NCBI GenBank assembly: GCA_904419145.1
Contig: CAJFQQ010000035.1
Span: 1-41,097, forward strand
Length of the DNA: 41,097 nucleotides
Source of the DNA: an uncultured Oscillospiraceae bacterium
GTDB lineage: Bacteria > Bacillota > Clostridia > Oscillospirales > Oscillospiraceae
Reading direction: 5' to 3'
Shown here piece after piece: positions 24,056 to 31,234 of the stretch. Position numbers and translations under genes: made by a program. How positions within the stretch are numbered: the first letter of the stretch is position 1; each line of letters starts with the position of its first letter. The notes under the pieces are model-generated. The model was not told where the DNA came from and did no database searches. It saw only the letters and a list, made by a program, of their open reading frames with translations.

Positions 24056-25360
24056 ATGCTGGACATCAAATTCATCCGGGAAAATCCCGATGTGGTGAAA
24101 GAAAATATCAAGCAGAAGTTCCAGGAGCAGAAGCTGCCCCTGGTGGACGAGGTCATCGCCCTGGACAGCCAGTACCGCGCCGCCATCACCGAGGCCAGCG
24201 ACCTGCGCGCCCAGCGCAACGCCCTCTCCAAGCAGATCGGCATGCTCATGGGCCAGGCCAAGAAGGACCCCTCCAAGCTCCAGGAGGCTGAGGCCGTCAA
24301 GGCCCAGGTGAAGGCCCAGGCAGACCGTCTGGCGGAACTGGAGGCCCAAGAGGAGGAGCTGGCCCCCAAAATCCACAAGATCCTGCTCCAGATCCCCAAC
24401 ATCATCGACCCCTCCGTGCCCATCGGCCCCGACGACAGCTGCAACGTGGAGGTGGAGCGGTTCGGGGAGCCGGTAGTGCCGGACTTCCCTATCCCCTACC
24501 ACACGGAGATCATGGAGCGCTTCGACGGCATCGACATGGACGCCGCCGGCCGGGTGTCCGGCAACGGGTTCTACTACCTCATGGGGGACATTGCCCGCCT
24601 CCACGAGGGGGTACTGGCCTATGCCCGGGATTTTATGATCGGAAAGGGCTTCACCTTCTGCATCCCCCCCTTCATGATCCACGGCAACGTGGTGGAGGGC
24701 GTCATGTCCCAGACCGAAATGGACGCCATGATGTACAAGATCGAAGGCGAGGATCTGTACCTCATCGGCACCAGCGAGCACTCCATGATCGGCAAATTCA
24801 TTGACCAGATCCTCCCCGAGGAGAAACTCCCCCAGACCCTCACCTCCTACTCCCCCTGCTTCCGCAAGGAGAAGGGCGCCCACGGTATCGAGGAGCGGGG
24901 CGTCTACCGCATCCACCAGTTTGAGAAGCAGGAGATGATCGTGGTCTGCAAGCCGGAGGACTCCATGAAGTGGTACGACCAGATGTGGAAATACAGCGTG
25001 GAGCTCTTCCGCAGCCTGGATATTCCGGTCAGACAGCTGGAGTGCTGCTCCGGCGATCTGGCGGACCTGAAGGTCAAATCCTGCGACATCGAGGCCTGGA
25101 GCCCCCGGCAGCAGAAGTACTTCGAGGTGTGCTCCTGCTCCAACCTGGGCGACGCCCAGGCCCGGCGGCTGAAAATCCGCATCAAGGGCGCCGACGGCAA
25201 GATGTACCTGCCCCACACCCTGAACAACACCGTGGTCGCCCCGCCCCGGATGCTCATTGCCCTGCTGGAGAACAACCTCCAGGCCGACGGCAGCGTAAGA
25301 GTTCCCATGGCCCTGCGGCCCTATGTAGGCGGCATGGAGATTCTGATACCCAAGCATTGA
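24056..25360 (+). CDS. serS: seryl-tRNA synthetase
   Basis: Class II synthetase that charges tRNA-Ser and supplies Ser-tRNA-Sec where used. The 434 residues comprise the N-terminal two-helix coiled-coil arm that grips the long variable arm of tRNA-Ser (~30-105) and the catalytic domain. Class II motif 2 is in CFRKEKGAHGIEERGVYRIHQFEKQE split over ~280-300, and motif 3 is NNTVVAPPRMLIALLENN. GAGG lies about ten bases before the ATG. It heads a plus-strand cluster with mscL, rsmG, the MinD-like gene and the methylglyoxal-synthase-like gene. Confidence 0.96.
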   Translation: MLDIKFIRENPDVVKENIKQKFQEQKLPLVDEVIALDSQYRAAITEASDLRAQRNALSKQIGMLMGQAKKDPSKLQEAEAVKAQVKAQADRLAELEAQEEELAPKIHKILLQIPNIIDPSVPIGPDDSCNVEVERFGEPVVPDFPIPYHTEIMERFDGIDMDAAGRVSGNGFYYLMGDIARLHEGVLAYARDFMIGKGFTFCIPPFMIHGNVVEGVMSQTEMDAMMYKIEGEDLYLIGTSEHSMIGKFIDQILPEEKLPQTLTSYSPCFRKEKGAHGIEERGVYRIHQFEKQEMIVVCKPEDSMKWYDQMWKYSVELFRSLDIPVRQLECCSGDLADLKVKSCDIEAWSPRQQKYFEVCSCSNLGDAQARRLKIRIKGADGKMYLPHTLNNTVVAPPRMLIALLENNLQADGSVRVPMALRPYVGGMEILIPKH

Positions 25361-25400
25361 GCGTCCCGCTGCCCACCAAAGAAAAGAAACAAGGTGAACC

Positions 25401-25847
25401 ATGTCCAAACGAGAAAAAACCACCGGCTTTTTTGCCGAATTCCGCAAGTTCGTTGCCCGGGGCAATGTGATGGACCTGGCCGTGGGTGTCATCATCGGCG
25501 GCGCGTTCAGCAAGATTACCACGTCTCTGGTCAACGACATTATCATGCCCGGCTTCAGCGTCCTGCTGGGCGGCATCAACTTCAGCGACTGGAAATGGGT
25601 GCTGAAGCCGGCCACTGATACCACAGAGGCCATTACCATTAACTATGGGGCTTTTCTCTCCGCAGTCCTGGACTTTTTTATTCTGGCCTTTGTGATCTTC
25701 TGCATGATGAAGGCCATCAACACCCTCCACGACCGCATGGTAAAGAAAGCGGAAGCCACCCCGCCACCGCCACCTCCGGAACCGTCAGCTGAGGAAAAGC
25801 TCCTGGCTGAGATCCGCGACCTGCTGAAGGAGCAGCAGAAGAAATGA
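25401..25847 (+). CDS. mscL: large-conductance mechanosensitive channel MscL
   Basis: Homopentameric safety valve that opens under membrane tension in osmotic downshock. 148 residues: an N-terminal amphipathic helix (FFAEFRKFVARGNVMDLAVGV, hallmark), TM1 (~27-50), an external loop, TM2 (~83-105) and a C-terminal cytoplasmic helix after a proline run (six P residues around 122). All expected parts are present. The stop codon overlaps the rsmG start (ATGA), so translation is probably coupled. Confidence 0.95.
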   Translation: MSKREKTTGFFAEFRKFVARGNVMDLAVGVIIGGAFSKITTSLVNDIIMPGFSVLLGGINFSDWKWVLKPATDTTEAITINYGAFLSAVLDFFILAFVIFCMMKAINTLHDRMVKKAEATPPPPPPEPSAEEKLLAEIRDLLKEQQKK

Positions 25848-26539
25848 AACAGATCTTATCCATAGGGCTCCCTGCCCTGGGTGTAGGGGATACCTGTATC
25901 CCAGACCTGGAGAAATTTGTCGATATGCTGCTGGAAAGGAACCAGGTGATGAACTTGACCGCCATCACCGAGCCCGACCAGGTCGCCAGGCTCCACCTGC
26001 TGGACAGCCTCTCCCTCCTCCCTGTAGAGGCGTTCGCCGGCAAAGCTGTGATTGACGTGGGCACCGGCGCCGGCTTCCCCGGGATCCCGCTGGCTATCGT
26101 ACAGCAGGACGCCGATTTCACGCTGCTGGACAGCCTGGGCAAGCGCATCCGCTTTCTGGATGAGGTACGGGAGGCCCTGGGCCTCGGCAACGTCACCTGC
26201 GTCCATGGCCGGGCGGAGGAATTTGCCCAAGCGCACAGGGAGCAGTTTGACCTGGCAGTGAGCAGGGCAGTGGCAAATCTGGCTGTCCTCAGTGAGCTGT
26301 GCCTGCCCCTGGTGAAGGTAGGCGGTGCCTTCCTTGCCATGAAATCCACCGGGTGCGAGGCGGAAACGGAGGGCGCGCAGACTGCCATCCGGCGGCTGGG
26401 CGGCACGCTGGAACGAGTGGTGGACTACACCATCCCCACAACAGATGTGACGCACCGGGTGCTGGTGATCCGAAAAACTGCACCCACTGCGAAAAAATAC
26501 CCGCGCCCATTCGCGCAGATCAAAAAACAGCCCCTCTGA
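25844..26539 (+). CDS. rsmG: 16S rRNA (guanine527-N7)-methyltransferase RsmG
   Basis: Methylates N7 of G527 in 16S rRNA near the decoding site using SAM; loss gives low-level streptomycin resistance. The 231-residue Rossmann methyltransferase has the SAM loop VIDVGTGAGFPGIPLAI (~69-85), the acidic LLDSLGKRIRFL and the VSRAVANLAVL block. In many Bacillota rsmG lies in the origin cluster beside noc/soj/spo0J. Here it is ~2.5 kb from parB with serS and mscL between, a rearranged version of that neighbourhood. Confidence 0.95.
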   Translation: MKQILSIGLPALGVGDTCIPDLEKFVDMLLERNQVMNLTAITEPDQVARLHLLDSLSLLPVEAFAGKAVIDVGTGAGFPGIPLAIVQQDADFTLLDSLGKRIRFLDEVREALGLGNVTCVHGRAEEFAQAHREQFDLAVSRAVANLAVLSELCLPLVKVGGAFLAMKSTGCEAETEGAQTAIRRLGGTLERVVDYTIPTTDVTHRVLVIRKTAPTAKKYPRPFAQIKKQPL

Positions 26540-26569
26540 GGGCCCCGCTGACAGAAGGAGGTGATGAGA

Positions 26570-27307
26570 TTGGGACAGGTCATTGCAGTTGTCTCCGGCA
26601 AGGGCGGCACAGGGAAAACTTCTCTTGTGGCGCATGTTGGATTATATTTGGCCGCCCTGGGCAATATGGTATTGTGCCTGGATTGCGACATGGGGCTCAG
26701 AAACCTGGACATTGCCCTGGGCATGAGCGACCGGACGGTGATGGACTTCACCGATGTGCTGGAGGGCCGGTGTACGCTCCAGGAGGCAGCTGCCGCCCAC
26801 CCGATACAGAAAAACCTGTTCCTTCTCACAGCCCCCTCCCAGGTGCGGCCGGTGGACCGCCTGGCCTTCCGCCGCATGATGGACAAAATCCGCCGCAATT
26901 TTGACTACTGCCTTGTGGATTCACCTGCTGGGCTGGGAGAGGGCTTCCACCTGTCCATTGCCGGCTGCGACCGGGTTATCGTCGTCACAACCACAGACCC
27001 CACCAGCCTCCGGGACGCCCAGCGCACCGTGCAGGAGCTGGGCCACCTGCCCAGGGGGAAAGTACATATGGTCGTGAACCGCTGCAAACGGAAGCTGATG
27101 AAACATCTCCACCAAACCATCGACGATGCGATTGATACCGCGGGCCTCCCCCTTCTCGGGGTTGTTCCGGAAGATGAGGAGCTGCCCCTGGCCTTGGGCC
27201 GGGGTATCCCGCTGGTGTTTTTATATAACCGCTGTGCATCCACTGCCTACCGCAACATTGCCCTGCGTCTGACCGGCCAGAAGGTTCCTTTAATGAAGAT
27301 CCGATGA
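26570..27307 (+). CDS. MinD/ParA-type P-loop ATPase (lacks membrane-targeting tail)
   Basis: 245-residue ATPase with a MinD-like sequence: P-loop SGKGGTGKTS (~9-17), LCLDCDMGLRNLDIALGM and YCLVDSPAGLGEGF. The TTG start at 26570 is preferred because AAGGAGG sits eight bases upstream; GTG 26561 and ATG 26564 are too close to it. MinD normally positions division through a C-terminal amphipathic membrane helix. Here the chain ends at GQKVPLMKIR, right after the conserved RLTGQKVP region, with no such helix. No minC or minE is adjacent. It could act with another partner, or be a soluble septum-site or partition ATPase. The next gene resembles mgsA, a common neighbour of min genes. Confidence 0.82.
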   Translation: MGQVIAVVSGKGGTGKTSLVAHVGLYLAALGNMVLCLDCDMGLRNLDIALGMSDRTVMDFTDVLEGRCTLQEAAAAHPIQKNLFLLTAPSQVRPVDRLAFRRMMDKIRRNFDYCLVDSPAGLGEGFHLSIAGCDRVIVVTTTDPTSLRDAQRTVQELGHLPRGKVHMVVNRCKRKLMKHLHQTIDDAIDTAGLPLLGVVPEDEELPLALGRGIPLVFLYNRCASTAYRNIALRLTGQKVPLMKIR

Positions 27308-27368
27308 GCCCTCCCCTGCTGAGCGTGTTCCGCGCGGCATGTTTCCATCATGTAGAAAGGAGAACACT

Positions 27369-27782
27369 ATGTATATTGCGCTGATGTCGCACGACAATAA
27401 AAAAGACCTGATGGTGCAGTTCTGTTCCGCCTATGCGGGCATTCTGAGCCGTCACAACCTATGCGCCACCAATACAACCGGACGGCTGGTAATGGCGGAG
27501 ACCGGGCTGGATGTCCACCTGTTCCTCTCCTGCCAACACGGCGGCAGCGAGCAGATCGGCGCCCGAATCGCCTACAATGAGATGGACATGGTCCTGTTCT
27601 TTGTGGACCCCAACGACGACTCCATGGAAAAGGAGCTGCTGTATATCTCCCGTCTGTGCGATCAGAACAACATCCCCTTCGCCTCCAATGTGGCCACTGC
27701 TGAAATGCTGGTCCTTGGTATGGACCGGGGCGACCTGGATTGGCGGAATATTGTCAACAACAAGAACCGGATGCTGAAATAA
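27369..27782 (+). CDS. methylglyoxal synthase-like protein with altered active site
   Basis: 137-residue protein clearly homologous to methylglyoxal synthase (dihydroxyacetone phosphate to methylglyoxal): MSHDNKKDLMVQF, ATNTTGRL, GGSEQIGARIA, LFFVDP and IPFASNVATAEML. Compared with E. coli MgsA as I recall it, the equivalent of catalytic Asp71 (GGDQQ) is Ser60. The loop holding His98 has no histidine (DPNDDSMEKE), while His8 and Asp80 are kept and a phosphate-loop Gly is Asn. Activity is therefore doubtful; it may be a regulatory MGS-fold protein. GAAAGGAG lies seven bases before the ATG. It is 61 bp after the MinD-like gene, matching the usual min-mgsA proximity. Confidence 0.85.
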   Translation: MYIALMSHDNKKDLMVQFCSAYAGILSRHNLCATNTTGRLVMAETGLDVHLFLSCQHGGSEQIGARIAYNEMDMVLFFVDPNDDSMEKELLYISRLCDQNNIPFASNVATAEMLVLGMDRGDLDWRNIVNNKNRMLK

Positions 27783-27795
27783 AAGGCGGCAAGCC

Positions 27796-27824
27796 TTGAC
27801 ATTTGCCGGTAAAACACATACAAT
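27796..27824 (+). promoter_or_regulatory. promoter of the T-box leader
   Basis: Perfect TTGACA (27796-27801), a 17 bp spacer and TACAAT (27819-27824). It is the best sigma-A promoter match in the window, starting just 14 bp after the preceding stop codon. Confidence 0.88.
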
Positions 27825-27834
27825 ATCAAATTGA

Positions 27835-28090
27835 TGGCGCCATGACCGGACAGGAGTACCCTGCCCACCCGCCAAGCAGAGAGCACCGCCGCGGCTGGGA
27901 GCGGTGCTGGCGGACCAGGGAAAGACAGTCCGCGAGCGCGGGCGGAAACGCCCCGGCCGGCCCCCCGCACATCAGGGGCCAGGAAGGCTGCGCCCTTTTT
28001 TGACGGCGGCGCAGTGAAATTGGGTGGCACCACGAAGTATAGAACGCTCTATGCTCTCGTCCCATGGTCTGTGGGACGGGAGCATTTTTT
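27835..28090 (+). promoter_or_regulatory. T-box riboswitch, aspartate type, with terminator
   Basis: tRNA-sensing leader. In Stem I, GGAC (27848-27851) pairs with GTCC (27928-27931), and CCCTG (27859-27863) with CAGGG (27916-27920). Between them lies the specifier loop, with AGTA on the 5' side and AAAGACA on the 3' side, giving codon GAC (27924-27926, Asp). The apical AGAGAG and GGCTGGGAGC elements are typical. The T-box sequence GGGTGGCACCACG is at 28022-28034. Its TGGC bulge pairs with a tRNA 3' end GCCA, which fits tRNA-Asp (G73) and not tRNA-His (C73). The terminator hairpin GCTC-CGTCCCA / TGGGACG-GAGC with six T's is 28053-28090. Uncharged tRNA-Asp should allow readthrough. Confidence 0.92.
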
Positions 28091-28138
28091 CATGGATCCC
28101 CGCCGGGCAAAGAGCGAAGCCACCCCTCCATTGTCTTT

Positions 28139-28815
28139 TCGGCGGCCCCTGCCGGGGGAGGTTTCGCGCCCCGGGCACGGGGTGTTTCTGGCACACTCTT
28201 GTCAAGGGAGATTTCGTGCCCCGGATACGATGTGTTTCTGGCACACCCCTGCCAGGGGAAATTTCGTGCCCCCGGGCACGACCTACTTTTGCCGCCAGGC
28301 AAAAGTAGGCAAAAACTGGCTTAGGGGCTGCGGCCCCTAAGGACCCCTTTAATGTACAGCATTGTGCTTCCTTCTCCTTCCGGCGCGCGGGCATCGCCTT
28401 GCTTTCGCGCCCCCTTCCGGGCCTTCCGCTTCGCTAGGCCCTACCTGGGCGGACAGCAAAGTCACTTCTCCCCTCTCACCGCGCCTGCTGCGGTGGGTGA
28501 GGGGGCTGGCTTTCCAATTCCGCACCGCACCATAAACAGCGAGAGAGAAAGAGAAGCAACTGCTCTCTTGTCCTGGAGGCCACTACACAACAGGCCGGCA
28601 GGCGTAGTTTGGCAAGTGCCGGGGTTCGTAGGTAATCCTGCTACCGATATCGTTTCTAAAATAAACCCCTCCACGACCCTGATCCAAAAATTTGGGGTCC
28701 TTAGGGGCGGAGCCCCTAAGTGCCCTTTTGCCTACTTTTCCGGCATGGGAAAAGTAGGCCCCCGGAGGGTCGGAGGCCCTCTCTCCCCGGCAAGACTGCC
28801 GATAGCGGCATACAG
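28139..28815 (+). repeat. large inverted-repeat-bounded intergenic repeat, copy 7 (inside the T-box to hisS leader)
   Basis: Plus orientation (CCATAAACAGCGAGAG near 28530). The left arm CTACTTTTGCC...GGCAAAAGTAG with TTAGGGGCTGCGGCCCCTAAG is at about 28283-28341. The right arm TTAGGGGCGGAGCCCCTAAG with CTACTTTTCC...GGAAAAGTAG is at about 28700-28760. Before the left arm are three tandem 50 bp hairpin units (starts 28148, 28198, 28248), each with CCTGCCAGGGG-like and TTTCGTGCCC...GGGCACG-like palindromes. It separates the T-box terminator from hisS. Confidence 0.87.
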
Positions 28816-28910
28816 CTGTGCCAAAGTCAGCGCGAAACGCCGCCCTCCCATTTCCATTTCCCCATGAAAACCACAGAATACATCCAATTCAAATAAAGGA
28901 GCTTTTTACC

Positions 28911-28997
28911 ATGGCAAAAATGACCCCAAGAACCCTCTCCGGCTTCATGGAACTGCTCTCCCCACTGGATGCTCCGCATCCACCGGGGACCCCCTGA
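28911..28997 (+). pseudogene. duplicated 5' end of hisS, now a 28-codon frame
   Basis: The first 49 bases from the ATG repeat the start of hisS (29125 onward) with a single GAA/GAG difference, then break off at CTGCT. The frame runs into the inserted structured element and stops at TGA 28995. It keeps a ribosome site (AAAGGAGC upstream), so the 28-residue peptide (first 16 residues HisRS-like) may be translated. It is not in frame with the full hisS (offset +1). Confidence 0.85.
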
Positions 28998-29083
28998 TTT
29001 CACTCAAATCGTCCGAAATGAATTCGGCCGATTTCAAGGTTTTTGCCTCCGGCAAAAACGCTTGTACGCCGCATCCGCGGCGG
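28958..29083 (+). mobile_element. compact structured element, copy H (between hisS 5' duplicates)
   Basis: About 126 bp with four consecutive hairpins. P1: GGATGC/GCATCC inside CCCC/GGGG. P2: CCGAA-ATGAA-TTCGG (29013-29027). P3: GTTTTTGCC/GGCAAAAAC (29039-29059). P4: GCCGC/GCGGC (29068-29081). A second copy at 33766-33885 has different stem sequences that pair equally well. Both share CTCCCCAC, CTGAT, AATGAATTC, CAAGG and CGCTTGTACG. No ORF is supported. The family is not recognised; an RNA-based or non-autonomous mobile element is inferred. Confidence 0.75.
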
Positions 29084-29124
29084 CCCGGGCAGCAGCCCGC
29101 ACCACTGAGAAAAGGAGCAAAACT

Positions 29125-30483
29125 ATGGCAAAAATGACCCCAAGAACCCTCTCCGGCTTCATGGAGCTGCTGCCCGGCCCCCAGCAGCAGATGGAGCGCA
29201 TCATGGAGACCCTCCGTGAGACCTACACCCTCTACGGCTTCACCCCCCTGGACACCCCCATCATCGAGGCCAGCGAGGTGCTGCTGGCCAAGGGCGGCGG
29301 CGAGACGGAGAAGCAGATCTACCGCTTTCAGAAGGGGGACAGCGACCTGGCCCTGCGCTTTGACCTGACCGTCCCCCTGGCCAAGTATGTGGCCCTCCAC
29401 TACAGCGACCTCTCCTTCCCCTTCCGCCGCTATCAGATCGGCAAGGTCTACCGGGGCGAGCGGGCCCAGCGGGGCCGGTTCCGGGAGTTCTATCAGGCGG
29501 ATATCGACATCATCGGCGACGGGAAGCTGGATATCCTGAGCGAGGCGGAGATCCCCTCCATCATCTATCAGGTCTTTACCCGCCTAGGGCTCCAGCGCTT
29601 CCAGATCCGGGTGAACAACCGGAAGATCCTCAACGGCTTCTACGCCTCCTTAGGGCTTACGGAGAAGTCCCAGGACATCATGCGCACGGTGGACAAGCTG
29701 GACAAGATCGGCGCGGAGAAGGTCTCCGCCCTCCTCACCGGCGAGGAGATCGGCCTCACCGAGGCCCAGGCCCGGGAGATCCTTGACTTCATCGCCATCC
29801 GTGGCACCAACGCTGAGGTCCTCTCCGCCCTGGCGCAGTACCAGGGCCGCAGCGAGCTCTTTGACGCCGGGCTCAGCGAGCTGACCACCGTGGTGCAGTA
29901 CCTCTCCGCCTTCGGCGTGCCGGAGGACCACTTTGCCGTGGACCTCACCATCGCCCGGGGCCTGGACTACTACACCGGCACCGTCTACGAGACGGCCATG
30001 CTGGACCACCCGGAGATCGGCTCCATCTGCTCCGGCGGCCGGTATGACAACCTGGCGGAGTATTACACCGACAAGCAGCTCCCCGGCGTGGGCATTTCCA
30101 TCGGCCTGACCCGGCTCTTCTACGTGCTGGGGGAGCAGAAGATGCTCAACGAGCATCTGAACACCGCCCCGGCGGATGTGCTGATCCTGCCCATGACCGA
30201 GGACCTGTCCCCCGCCATCGCCCTGGCCACCCGCCTGCGCGCCGCCGGTGTGCGGACCCAGCTCTACGGCGAGCAGAAGAAATTCAAGGCCAAGATGAAC
30301 TACGCCGACAAGTTGGGCGTGCCCTATGTGGTGTTCCTGGGGGACGACGAGATCCAGGCGGGCCTGGTGGCCTGTAAGGACATGGTCTCCGGAGAGCAGA
30401 CCAAGCTGGACTTCAACGCCACTTTGGAGCGCATCCAGGCGGGGCTCAACGAGCGCAGCCAGGGCAAGGTCATCGTGGAGTAA
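29125..30483 (+). CDS. hisS: histidyl-tRNA synthetase
   Basis: Class II synthetase charging tRNA-His; 452 residues. Motif 2 is in YQIGKVYRGERAQRGRFREFYQ, split over ~85-105. The HisA/HisB boxes include LTIARGLDYYTGTVYET and SGGRYDNL, and the C-terminal anticodon-binding domain contains DVLILPM. ATG at 29125 has AAAGGAGC eight bases upstream. It opens the T-box-controlled hisS-SLH-aspS stretch, but 1.03 kb separates the T-box terminator from this start. That gap holds repeat copy 7, a duplicated 5' end and the structured element. The gene itself is complete. Confidence 0.96.
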   Translation: MAKMTPRTLSGFMELLPGPQQQMERIMETLRETYTLYGFTPLDTPIIEASEVLLAKGGGETEKQIYRFQKGDSDLALRFDLTVPLAKYVALHYSDLSFPFRRYQIGKVYRGERAQRGRFREFYQADIDIIGDGKLDILSEAEIPSIIYQVFTRLGLQRFQIRVNNRKILNGFYASLGLTEKSQDIMRTVDKLDKIGAEKVSALLTGEEIGLTEAQAREILDFIAIRGTNAEVLSALAQYQGRSELFDAGLSELTTVVQYLSAFGVPEDHFAVDLTIARGLDYYTGTVYETAMLDHPEIGSICSGGRYDNLAEYYTDKQLPGVGISIGLTRLFYVLGEQKMLNEHLNTAPADVLILPMTEDLSPAIALATRLRAAGVRTQLYGEQKKFKAKMNYADKLGVPYVVFLGDDEIQAGLVACKDMVSGEQTKLDFNATLERIQAGLNERSQGKVIVE

Positions 30484-30566
30484 GGGCCGTTTTTCAGGGA
30501 AATTCCAATCCTGATTGTAATATTATCATATTTTTCTACAAGCCGTATTGATTGGAGGCGCTTCAA

Positions 30567-31226
30567 ATGCAAGCTCGCGTAATTCACCGGGCCCTGGCCC
30601 TAGCCCTGGTCCTGATCGGTTCCCTGGCCCTCCCCGCCGCGGCGGCGGAATCGGACTGCCTCCTCTCCCCCACCCGGGAGGCCCCCGCCTTCACCGACAC
30701 GGCGGGGACCGGGTACGAGGACGCCATCGCCCTGGCCTATGAGACCGGGCTGATGAACGGCCGCTCCGCAGCCAGCTTCGACCCGGAGGCGGAGCTGATG
30801 CCCGAGGAGCTGGTGGCGGTGTGCGGCCGGCTGTACCACGCCCTCACCGACGGGGACCTGACCCTGCCCGCCCCGGCGGAGGGGGAAGCCTGGTACGAGC
30901 CCTGCTACCGGGACCTGGCCGTCTGCATCGACTACCGAGGGGAGTATGACCCCGAGGCCGGGGCCTATGTGGGCGGCGGCGACGGGGCCGAAACCCCGGA
31001 GGAGCGCTATGAGGTCCTCATGTGGAACTTCCGCGCCACCAAGTACCCGGTTTTAGGCCATATGCTGACAAAGCTTCTGGGTCTGACCCTGGAGGCCGCG
31101 GAGGTTGGATCTGATTCCATGAACGATATCACCGCCGGCTTCGAGGCCAACGAGGTCATCACCCGGGGGGAATTTGCGGTGATCCTGGCCCGGCTGGTGG
31201 ATCCCGGCCTGCGGCAGGGCGCGTAA
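30567..31226 (+). CDS. exported protein with S-layer homology (SLH)-like repeats
   Basis: 219-residue secreted protein. The Sec signal peptide (VIHRALALALVLIGSLALPAAAA) ends near residue 27. An SLH-like repeat follows (FTDTAGTGYEDAIALAYETGLMNG...SFDPEAELMPEELVAVCGRL). A second degenerate one ends EVITRGEFAVILARLVD. SLH domains bind pyruvylated wall polymers. GGAGG lies eight bases before ATG 30567; an in-frame TTG at 30552 is not needed. It lies between hisS and aspS, which are normally adjacent, so it looks like a guest gene. Its ties to tRNA charging are unknown. Two cysteines near residues 111-118 may form a disulfide. Confidence 0.8.
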   Translation: MQARVIHRALALALVLIGSLALPAAAAESDCLLSPTREAPAFTDTAGTGYEDAIALAYETGLMNGRSAASFDPEAELMPEELVAVCGRLYHALTDGDLTLPAPAEGEAWYEPCYRDLAVCIDYRGEYDPEAGAYVGGGDGAETPEERYEVLMWNFRATKYPVLGHMLTKLLGLTLEAAEVGSDSMNDITAGFEANEVITRGEFAVILARLVDPGLRQGA

Positions 31227-31234
31227 CCGGGCGG

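Noticed and set aside
28148-28297. CRISPR array (regular 50 bp period)
   Set aside because: Only three units, the whole unit is repeated with no variable spacers, and no cas genes are nearby.
28958-29083. Self-splicing intron or hammerhead-type ribozyme in the hisS element
   Set aside because: A CTGAT block is present, but the hammerhead core CUGAUGA...GAAA arrangement is not. The element is far too short for a group I or II intron.
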